Source: Petrolisthes cinctipes
Taxonomy: Eukaryota; Arthropoda; Malacostraca; Decapoda; Porcellanidae
Assembly: GCA_033782935.1 (NCBI GenBank)
Contig: JAWQEG010000166.1
Span: 214,001-278,000, forward strand
Reading direction: 5' to 3'
DNA: 64,000 nt
Part shown: positions 53,101 through 63,799 of the stretch, in pieces
How positions within the stretch are numbered: the stretch's first letter is position 1
Layout of the letters: the number at the start of each line of letters is the position of its first letter
The notes under the pieces: model-generated
Told to the model about the DNA's origin: nothing
The model's database searches: none
What the model saw: the letters and a program-made list of their open reading frames with translations, nothing else
Made by a program: the position numbers and the translations under genes

Positions 53101-53400
53101 AAATATCGAATTTTCAGGTGTTTTGAGGTTAAATTTGGGAATCAAACGGGTGCAGAAAATGCATACACATATTGACTTTGGTCACCTAAAATATCGATTT
53201 TTAACATGTTTTGAGACTATATTTTGAAAATATTCTAGCACTGAGTAGGCATGTACAGATCACTTCTGGGACCCAAAAATATTGAATTTTAGGGTGTTTT
53301 GAGGTTGAATTTGGGATATAAATTGGTGCAGAAGATGCATACCCATATTGACTTTGGGCACCTAAAATATCGATTATCAGCATGTTTTAAGACTGTAACC
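50178..53400 (+). repeat. Series of about 1.0-kb cassettes with AACGGAGTATGC junctions
   Basis: Equivalent landmarks occur at 50,178, 51,189 and 52,224 (offsets 1,011 and 1,035). Each has a CACCCAAAATATCGAGTTTC segment, a CTTAAACGGAGTATGCATG P-variant junction, and a preceding GTAACCTAGTAGG or TCGGAGTAGG junction. A weaker relative lies at 58,354-58,640 (CTTAAACGGAATAAGCATG). Copies 2 and 3 also contain an added AATT (GAATTTAATTAAGATATAAA) near 51,751 and 52,783. Confidence 0.7.
53068..53092 (+). repeat. M-type monomer with 7-bp anchor deletion
   Basis: GCACTGAGTAACAGATCGC lacks GGCATGT. A second case lies about 500 bp downstream near 53,578 (GAGTAATAGATCGC), with an extra C-to-T change. The flanking B halves read AGGTTAAATTTGGGA, a variant shared by the two. 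Confidence 0.78.
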
Positions 53401-56400
53401 TAGTAGGCATGTACAGATCGCTTCTGGGACCCCAAAATATCGAATTTTCGGGTGTTTGGAGCCTGAATTTGAGATATAAACGGGTACAGAAGATGTATGC
53501 ACATATCGACTTTGAACACCAAAAATATCGATTTTTAGCATGTTTTGAGCCTATATTTTGAAAACATTCTAGCACTGAGTAATAGATCGCTTCTGGGACC
53601 CAAAAATATCGAATTTTCGGGTGTTTTGAGGTTAAATTTGGGATATAAACGGGTGCAGAATATGCATACACATATTGACTTTGGTCACTTAAAATATCGA
53701 TTTTCAGCATGTTTTGGACCTGTATTTTGAAAATACTCTAACACGGAGTACGAAAGTACAGATCGCTTCTGGGACCCCAAAATATCGAATTTTCGGTTGT
53801 TTGGAGCCTGAATTTGAGATATAAACGAGTACAGAAGATGTTTCCACATATCGACTTTTGGGCACTTAAAAGATCGATTTTCAGTATGTTTTGGGCCTGT
53901 ATAATGAAAATACTCTAACACGGAGTAGGCATGTATAGATTGCTTCTGGGACCCCAAAATATCGAATTTTCGGGAGTTTTGGGCCTGAATTTGAGATATC
54001 GACTTTGGGCACCTAAAATATCGAATTTTAGCATATTCTGGGCCTATATTCTGAAAATATTGTAGCACTGAGTAGGCATGTACAGATCGCTTCTGTGACC
54101 CCAAAATATCGAATTTTCGGGTGTTTGGAGCCTGAATTTGAGATATAAACGGGTACAGAAGATGCATGCACATATCGACTTTAGACTCTTAAAATATCGA
54201 TTTTTAGCATGTTTTGAGCCTATATTTTGAAAACTTTCTAGCACTGAGTAGGCATGTACAGATCGCTTCTTGGACCCAAAAATATCGAATTTTATTGTGT
54301 TTTGAGGTTGAATTTGGGATATAAACGGGTGCAGAAGATGCATATACTTATTGACTTTGGGCACCTAAAACATCGATTTTTAGCATGTTTTGGGCCTGTA
54401 TTTGAGTAGGCATGTACAGATCGCTTCTGGGACCCCAAAATATCGAATTTTCGGGTGTTTGGAGCCTGAATTTGAGATATAAACAGGTACAGAAGATGCA
54501 TGCACGTATCGACTTTTGGGCACCTAAAATATCGATTTTCTGTATGTTTTGGGCCTGTATTTTGAAAATACTCTAACACGGAGTAGGCATGTACAGATTT
54601 CTTCTGGAACCCCAAAATATCGAATTTTCGTGTGTTTTGGGCCTGAATTTGAGATATCGACTTTGGGCACCTAAAATATCGATTTTTAGCATGCTTTGGG
54701 CCTATATTTTGAAAATATTCTAGCACTAAGTACGCATGTACAGATCACTTCTGGGACCCCAAAATATCGAATTTTCGGGTGTTTTGAGCCTGAATTTGAG
54801 ATATAAACGGGTACAGAAGATGCATACAAATATTGACTTTGGTCACATAAAATATCGATTTTCAGCATGTTTGGGCCTGTATTTTGAAAAAACTTTAACA
54901 CGGAGTAGGCAAATACAGATCGCTTCTGGGACCCCAAAATATCGAATTTTCGGGTGTTTGGAGCGTGAATTTAAGATATAAACGGGTACAGAAGATGCAT
55001 CCACATATCGACTTTTAGGCACCTAAAAGATCTATTTTCAGTATGTTTTGGGCCTGTATATTGAAAATACTCTAACACGGAGTAGGCATGTACAGATTGC
55101 TTCTGGGACCCCAAAATATCGAAATTTCGGGTGTTTTGGGCCTGAATTTGAGATATCGACTTTGGGCACCTAAAATATCGAATTTTAGCATATTTTGGTC
55201 CTATATTTTGAAAATATTCTAGCACTGAGTAGGCATGTACAGATCGCTTCTGTGACCCAAAAATACCGAATTTTCGGGTGTTTTGAACCTGAATTTCGGA
55301 TATAAACGGGTACAGAAGATGCATGCACATATCGACATTGGACACTTAAAATATCGATTTTTAGCATGTTTTGAGCCTATATTTTGAAAACATTCAGGCA
55401 CTAAGTTGGCATGTACAGATCGCTTCTGGGACCCAAAAATATCGAATTTTCAGGTGTTTTGAGGTTGATTTTGAGATATAAACGAGTGCAGAAGATGCAT
55501 ACACATATTGACTTTGGGCACCAAAAATATCGATTTTCAGCATGTTTTGTGCCTGTATTTTGAAAAATACTCTAACACGGAGTAGGCATGTACAGATCGC
55601 TTGTGGGACCCCAAAATATCGAATTTTCGGGTGTTTTGGGCTTGAATTTGAGAAATCGACTTTGGGCACCTGAAATATCGATTTTTAGCATGTTTTGGGC
55701 CTGTATATTGAAAATACTCTAACACGGAGTAGGCATGTACAGATTGCTTCTGGGACCCCAAAATATCGAATTTTCGGGTGTTTTGGGCCTGAATTTGAGA
55801 TATCGACTTTGGGCACCTAAAATATCGAGTTTTAGCATATTCTAGGCCTATATTCTGAAAATATTCTAGCACTAAGTAGGCATGTACAGATCGCTTCTGT
55901 GGCCCAAAAATACCGAATTTTCGGGTGTTTTGAGCCTGAATTTAAGATATAAACGGGTACAGACAATGCATGCACATATCGACTTTGGACTCTTAAAATA
56001 TCGATTTCTAGCATGTTTTGAGCCTATATTTTGAAAACATTCTAGCACTGAGTAGGGATGTACAGATCGCTTCTGAGACCCAAAAATATCGAATTTTCGG
56101 GTGTTTTGAGGTTGAATTTGAGATATAAACGGGTGCAGAAGATGCATACACATATTGACTTTGGGCACCTAAAATATCGATTTTTAGCATGTTTTGGGCC
56201 TGTATCTGAGTAGGCATGTACAGATCGCTTCTGGGACCCCAAAATATCGAATTTTCGGGTGTTTTGAGCATGAATTTGAGATATAAACGGGTACAGAAGA
56301 TGCATGCACATATCGACTTTTGGGCACCTAAAATATCGATTTTCTGTATGTTTTGGGCCTGTATTTTGAAAATACTCTAACACGGAGTAGGCATGTACAG

Positions 56401-57837
56401 ATCGCTTCTGGGACTCCAAAATATCGAATTTTCGGGTGTTTTGGTCCTGAATTTGAGATATCGCCTTTGAGCACCTAAAATATCGATTTTTAGCATGTTT
56501 TGGGCCTATATTTTGAAAATATTCAAGCACTGAGTAGGCATGTACAGATCGCTTCTGGGACCCCAAAATATTGAATTTTCGGGTGTTTTGAGCCTGAATT
56601 TGAGATAAAAACGGGTACAGAAGATGCATGCACATATCGACGTTTGGGCACCTAAAATATCGATTTTCTGTATGCTTTGGGTCTGTATTTTGAATATACT
56701 CTAACACGGAGTAGGCATGTACAGATCGCTTCTGGGACCCCAAAAATCGAATTTTCGGGTGTTTTGGGCCTGAATTTGTGATATCGACATTGGGCACCTA
56801 AAATATTGATTTTTAGCAGGTTTTGGGCCTATATTTCAAAAATATTCTAATACTGAGTAGACATGTACAGATCGCTTCTGCGGCCCCAAAATATTGAATT
56901 TTCGGGTGTTTTGAGCCTGAATTTGATATATAAACGGGTACAGAAAATGCATGCACATATTTACTTTGTGCACCAAAAATATCGATTTTCAGCATGTTTT
57001 GGGCCTGTATTTTGAAAATACTCTAACATGGAGTAGCCATGTACAGATTGCTTCTGGGACCCTAAAATATCAAATTTTCGGGTGTTTTGAGCCTGAATTT
57101 GAGATATAAACAGGTACTGAAGATGCATGCACATATCGACTTTTGGGCACCTAAAATATCGATTTTCTGTATGCTTTGGGCCTGTATTTTGAAAATACTC
57201 TAACACGGAGTAAGCATGTACAGATCGCTTCTGGAACCCCAAAATATCGAATTTTCGGGTGTTTTGGGCCTGAATTTGAGATATCGACTTTGGGCACCTA
57301 AAATATCGATTTTTAGCATGTTTTGGGCCTATATTTTAAACATATTCTAGCTCTGAGTAGCCATGTACAGATCGCTTCTGCAACCCTAAAATATTGAATT
57401 TTCGGGTGTTTTGAGCCTGAATTTGAGATATAAAAGGGTACAGAAAATGCATGCACATATTGACTATGGGCACCTAAAATATCGATTTTCAACATATTTC
57501 GGGCCTGTATTTTGAAAATACTCTAACACGGAGTAGGCATGTACAGATCGCTTCTGGGACCCCAAAATATCGAATTTTCGGGTGTTTTGGGCCTGAATTT
57601 GAGATATCGACTTTAGGCACCTAAAATATCGATTTTTAGCATGTTTTGGGTCTATATTTTGAAAATTTTCTAGCACTGAGTAGGCATGTACAGATCGCTT
57701 CTGGGACCCCAAAATATCGAATTTTCGGGTGTTTTGAGCCTGAATTTGAGATATAAACGTGTACAGAAAATGCATGCACATATTGACTTTGGGCACCTAA
57801 AATATCGATTTTCAGCATGTTTTGGGCCTGTATTTTG

Positions 57838-57862
57838 AAAATACTCTAACATGCTTCTGGGA
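57838..57862 (+). repeat. 20-bp deletion across the anchor box
   Basis: CTCTAACATGCTTCTGGGAC joins the P-type junction directly to CTTCTGG and omits about 20 bp that include the GTAGGCATGTACAGAT box. The related monomer at 57,022-57,062 (AACATGGAGTAGCCATGTAC) shows the undeleted form and shares the flanking AAACAGGTACTGAAGATG. The deletion is private to this monomer. Confidence 0.82.
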
Positions 57863-59341
57863 CCCTAAAATATAAAATTTTCGGGTGTTTTGAGCCTGAA
57901 TTTGAGATATAAACAGGTACTGAAGATGCATGCACATATCGACTTTTGGGCACCTAAAATATCGATTTTGAGCATGTTTTGGGTCTGTATCTTGAAAACA
58001 TTCTAACTAAGAGTAGGCATGTATAGACCGCTTCTAAGACCCAAAATTACCGAATTTTCGGGTGTTTTCAGCCTGAATTTGAGATATAAACGGGTACAGA
58101 AGATGCATGCACATATCGACTTTGGACACTTAAAATATCGATTTTTAGCATGTTTTGAGCCTATATTTTGAAAACATTCTAGCACTGAGTAGGCATGTAC
58201 AGATCGCTTCTGGGACCCAAAAATATCGAATTTTCGGGTGTTTTGAGGTTGAATTTGGGATATAAACGGGTGAAGAAGATGCATACACATATTGACATTG
58301 GGCACCTAAAATATCTATTTTCAGCATGTTTTAGGGATTGTATCTGAGTAAGTATGTACAGATCGCTTCTGGGACCACCAAATATCGAATTTTCGGGTGT
58401 TTGGAGCCTGAATTTGAGGTATAAACGGGTACAGAAGATGCATGCACATACCGACTTTTCGGCACCAAAAATATCGATTTTCTGTATGTTTTGGGCCTGT
58501 ATATTGAAAATACTCTTAAACGGAATAAGCATGTACAGATCGCTTCTGGGACCCCAAAATATCGAATTTTCGGGTGTTTTGGGTTTGAATTTGAGATATC
58601 GACTTTGGGCACCAAAAATATCGTTTTTTTGCATGTTTTAGGCCTATAATTTGAAAATATTCTAGCACTGAGTAGGCATGTACAGATCGCTTCTGGGACC
58701 CCAAAATATCGAATTTTCGGGTATTTTGAGCCTGAATTTGAGATATAAACGGGTTCAGAAAATGCATGCACATATTGACTTTGGGCACCTAAAATATCGA
58801 TTTTCAGCATGTTTTGGGCTATTTTTATTTAAATACTCTAACACGGAGTAGGCATGTACAGATCGCTTCTGGAACCCCAAAATATCGAATTTTCGGGTGT
58901 TTGGAGCCTGAATTTGAGATATAAACGGGTACAGAAGATGCATGCACATATCGACTTTTGGGCACCTAAAAGATTGATTTTCAGTATGTTTTGGGCCTGT
59001 ATTTTAAAAATACTCTAACACGGAGTAGGCATGTACAGTTCACTTCTAGGACCCCAAAATATCGAATTTTCGGGTGTTTTAAGCCTGAATTTGAGATATA
59101 AACGGGTACAGAAGATGCATGCACATATCGACATTGGACACTTAAAATATCGATTTTTAGCATGTTTTGAGCCTATATTTTGAAATAATTCTAGCACTGA
59201 GTAGGCATGTACAGATCGCTTCTGTGACCCAAAAATATCGAATTTTCGGATGTTTTGAGGTTGAATTTGGGATATAAACGGGTGCAGAAGATGCATACAC
59301 ATATTGACTTTGGTCACCTAAAATATCGATTTTCAGCATGT

Positions 59342-59982
59342 TTTGAGCCTATATTTTGAAAACATTCTAGCACTGAGTAGGAAAGTACAGATCGCTTCTG
59401 GGACCTCAAAATATCGAATTTTCGGGTGTTTGGAGCCTGAATTTGAGATATAAACGGGTACAGAAGATGCATCCACATATCGACTTTTGGGCACCTAAAA
59501 GATCGATTTTCAGTACGTTTTGGGCCTGTTTATTGAAAATACTCTAACACGGAGTAGGCATGTACAGATCGCTTCTGGGACCCCAAAATATCGAATTTTA
59601 GGGTGTTTTAAGCCTGAATTTGAGATATCGACTTTGGGTACCTTAAATATCGAATTTTAGCATGTTTTGGGCCTATATTTTGAAAATATTCTAGCACTGA
59701 GTAGGCATGTACAGATCGCTTCTGGGACCCCAAAATATCGAATTGTCGAATGTTTTGAGCCTAAATTTAAGATATAAACAGGTACTGAAGATGCATGCAC
59801 ATATCGACTTTTAGGCACCTAAAATATCGATTTTTAGCATGTTTTGGGTCTGTATCTTGAAAACATTCTAACTAGGAGTAGGCATGTACAGATCGTTTCT
59901 GGGACCCAAAACTACCGAATTTTAGGGTGTTTTAAGCCTGAATTTGAGATGTAAACGGGTACAGAAGATGCATGCACATATC
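59342..59982 (+). repeat. Long-range block copy, right member (offset +15,822)
   Basis: This is the partner of 43,520-44,160. It ends where the left copy reads CGAATTTTAGGCACC and this one reads CGATTTTGGACAATTAAAAT. Confidence 0.76.
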
Positions 59983-60292
59983 GATTTTGGACAATTAAAA
60001 TATCGATTTTTAGCATGTTTTGAGCCTATATTTTGAAAAAATTCTAGCACTGTGTAAGCATGTACAGATTGCTTCTGGGACCTAAAAATATCGAATTTTC
60101 GGGTGTTTTGAGGTTGAATAAGGGATAAAAACAGGTGCAGAAGATGCATACACATATTGACTTTGGGCACCTAAAATATCGATTTTCAGCATGTTTTGGG
60201 CCTGTATCTGAGTAGGCATGTACATATTGCTTCTGGGACACTAAAATATCGAATTTTCGGGTGTTTTGAGCCTGAATTTGAGATATAAACAG

Positions 60293-61227
60293 GTACAGAA
60301 GATTCATGCACATATCGACTTTTAAGCACTTAAAATATCAATTTTCTGTATGTTTTGGGCCTGTATATTGAAAATACTCTAACAAGGAGTAGGCATGTAC
60401 AGATCGCTTCTGGGACCCCAAAATATAAAATTTTCGGGTATTTTGGGCCTGAATTTGAGATATCGACTTTGGGCACCTAAAATATCGATTTTTAGCATGT
60501 TTTTGGCCTAGATTTTGAAAATATTCTAGCACTGAGTAGGCATGTACAGATCGCTTCTGGGACCCCAAAATATCAAATTTTCGGGTGTTTTGAGACTGAA
60601 TTTGAGATATAAACGGGTACAGAAAAAGGAATGCACATATTGACTTTGGGCACCTAAAATATCGATTTTCAGCATATTTTGGGCCTGTATTTTGAAAATT
60701 CTCTAAAACGGAGTAGGCATGTACAGATCACTTCTAGGACCCAAAAATATCGACTTTTCGTTTTTTTTGAGCCTGAATTTAAGACATAAATAATTATGTA
60801 CTGAAGATGCATGCACATATCGACTTTTTGGCACCTTAAATATCGATTTTTAGCAAGTTTTTGGGCCTATATATTAAAAATATTCTAGCACTAAGTAGGC
60901 TTGTACAGATCACTTCTGGGACCCCAAAATATCGAATTTTCGGGTGTTTTGAACTTCAATTTGAGATTTTAACGGTTACAGAAGATGCATGCGCATATCG
61001 ACTTTGAACACTTAAAATATCGATTTTTATCATGTTTTCAGTCTATATTTTGAAAACATTCTAGCACTGAGTAACAGATCGCTTCTGGGACCCAAAAATA
61101 TCGAATTTTCGGGTGTTTTGAATTTTGAATTTGGAAAACAAACGGGTGCAGAAAATGCATACACATATTGAATTTGGTCACATAAAATATCGATTTTCAG
61201 CATGTTTTGGGCCTGTATTTTGAAAAT
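60293..61227 (+). repeat. Recent block duplication, first copy (offset +1,335)
   Basis: This matches 61,628-62,562 with no indel and very few differences; the one I noticed is GAATTTTCGGGTG here against GAATTTTTGGGTG near 62,440. It includes TTTTAAGCACTTAAAATATC, CAAAATATAAAATTTTCGG, ACAGAAAAAGGAATGCACA, the unusual CGACTTTTCGTTTTTTTTGA, ACATAAATAATTATGTACTG and a 7-bp anchor deletion at 61,070. The 400 bp between the copies (61,228-61,627) recurs partly at 62,870, at offset 1,643. Confidence 0.88.
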
Positions 61228-61627
61228 ACTCTAACACGGAGTAGGCATGTACAGATCGCTTCTGGGACCCAAAAATATCGAATTTTCGGGTGTTTTAGGC
61301 CTGAATTTGAGATATCGACTTTGGGTACCTAAAATATTGAATTTTAGCATGTTTTGGGCCTATATTTTGAAAATATTCTAGCACTGAGTAGGCATGTACA
61401 GTTTGCTTCTGGGACCCAAAAATATCGAATTTTCGGGTGTTTTGAGCCTGAATTTGAGATATAAACAGGTACTGAAGATGCATGCACATATCGACTTTTG
61501 GGCACCTAAAATATCGATTTTGAGCATGTTTTGGGTCTGTATCTGAGTAGCCATGTACAGATCGCTTCTGGAACCCCAAAATATCGAATTTTCGGGTGTT
61601 TTGAGCCTGAATTTGAGATATAAACGG

Positions 61628-62562
61628 GTACAGAAGATTCATGCACATATCGACTTTTAAGCACTTAAAATATCAATTTTCTGTATGTTTTGGGCCTGTA
61701 TATTGAAAATACTCTAACAAGGAGTAGGCATGTACAGATCGCTTCTGGGACCCCAAAATATAAAATTTTCGGGTATTTTGGGCCTGAATTTGAGATATCG
61801 ACTTTGGGCACCTAAAATATCGATTTTTAGCATGTTTTTGGCCTAGATTTTGAAAATATTCTAGCACTGAGTAGGCATGTACAGATCGCTTCTGGGACCC
61901 CAAAATATCAAATTTTCGGGTGTTTTGAGACTGAATTTGAGATATAAACGGGTACAGAAAAAGGAATGCACATATTGACTTTGGGCACCTAAAATATCGA
62001 TTTTCAGCATATTTTGGGCCTGTATTTTGAAAATTCTCTAAAACGGAGTAGGCATGTACAGATCACTTCTAGGACCCAAAAATATCGACTTTTCGTTTTT
62101 TTTGAGCCTGAATTTAAGACATAAATAATTATGTACTGAAGATGCATGCACATATCGACTTTTTGGCACCTTAAATATCGATTTTTAGCAAGTTTTTGGG
62201 CCTATATATTAAAAATATTCTAGCACTAAGTAGGCTTGTACAGATCACTTCTGGGACCCCAAAATATCGAATTTTCGGGTGTTTTGAACTTCAATTTGAG
62301 ATTTTAACGGTTACAGAAGATGCATGCGCATATCGACTTTGAACACTTAAAATATCGATTTTTATCATGTTTTCAGTCTATATTTTGAAAACATTCTAGC
62401 ACTGAGTAACAGATCGCTTCTGGGACCCAAAAATATCGAATTTTTGGGTGTTTTGAATTTTGAATTTGGAAAACAAACGGGTGCAGAAAATGCATACACA
62501 TATTGAATTTGGTCACATAAAATATCGATTTTCAGCATGTTTTGGGCCTGTATTTTGAAAAT
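61628..62562 (+). repeat. Recent block duplication, second copy (offset +1,335)
   Basis: This is the partner of 60,293-61,227. It is followed by 62,563-62,870, which matches 48,650-48,950 instead. The second copy therefore retains an older right flank that the first copy has lost by an exchange of about 308 bp (two short monomers). Confidence 0.86.
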
Positions 62563-62699
62563 CCTTTAACACGGAGTAGGCAAGTACAGATCGCTTCTGG
62601 GACCCCAAAATATCGAATTTTCGGGTGTTTTGGGCCTGAATTTGAGATATCGACTTTGGGCACCGAAAATATCGATTTTTAGCATGTTTTGGGCCTATA

Positions 62700-62730
62700 T
62701 TTTGAAAATATTCTAGTACAAATCACTTCT
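62700..62730 (+). repeat. 15-bp deletion across the anchor box
   Basis: ATATTCTAGTACAAATCACT lacks the bases between TTCTAG and TACAAATC (normally CACTAAGTAGGCATG). This is a second, independent loss of the anchor core, near the array's right end. Confidence 0.78.
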
Positions 62731-63094
62731 GGGACCCCAAAATATCGAATTTTCGGGTGTTTTGAGCCTGAATTTGAGATATAAACGGGTACAGAAGATG
62801 GATGCACATATCGACTTTGAACACTTAAAATATCGATTTTCAGCATGTTTTGGGCCTGTATTTTGAAAATACTCTAACACGGAGTAGGCATGTACAGATC
62901 GCTTCTGGGACCCAAAAATATCGAATTTTCGGGTGTTTTAGGCCTGAATTTGAGATATCGACTTTGGGTACCTAAAATATTGAATTTTAGCATGTTTTGG
63001 GCCTATATTTTGAAAATATTCTAGCACTGAGTAGGCATGTACAGTTTGCTTCTGGGACCCCAAAATATCGAATTTTCGGGTATTTTGAGCCTAA

Positions 63095-63535
63095 ATTTAA
63101 GATATAAACGGGTACAGAAGATGCATGCACATATCGACTTTTAGGCACCTAAAATATCGATTTTGAGCATGTTTTGGGTGTGTGTCTTGAAAACATTCTA
63201 ACTAGGAGTAGGCATGTACAGATCGCTTCTAGGACCCAAAAATACCGAATTTTTGGGTGTTTTGAGCCTGAATTTGAGATATAAACGGGTACAGAATATG
63301 CATGCACATATCGACTTTTTCGCACCCAAATATCGATTTTCAGCATGTTTTGAGCCTGTATTTTGAAAATACTCTAACACGGAGTAGGCATGTACATATT
63401 GCTTCTGGGACCCTAAAATATCGAATTTTCGGGTGTTTTGAGCCTGAATTTGAGATATAAACAGGTACTGAAGATGCATGCACATATCGACTTTTGGGCA
63501 CCTAAAATATCGATTTTGAGCATGTTTTGGGTCTG
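63095..63535 (+). repeat. Long-range block copy, right member (offset +18,975)
   Basis: This is the partner of 44,120-44,560. Immediately after it, 63,540-63,700 resembles 61,545-61,700 (TTTTAAGCACTTAAAATATC), showing a switch of template at the S junction. Confidence 0.73.
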
Positions 63536-63799
63536 TATCTGAGTAGGCATGTACAGATCGCTTCTGGAACCCCAAAATATCGAATTTTCGGGTGTTTGGA
63601 GCCTGAATTTGAGATATAAACGGGTACAGAAGATGCATGCACATATCGACTTTTAAGCACTTAAAATATCAATTTTCTGTATGTTTTGGGCCAGTATTTT
63701 GAAAATACTCTAACAAGGAGTAGGCATGTACAGATTGCTTCTGGGACCCAAAAATATCAAATTTTCGGGTATTTTGGGCCTGAATTTGAGATATCGACT

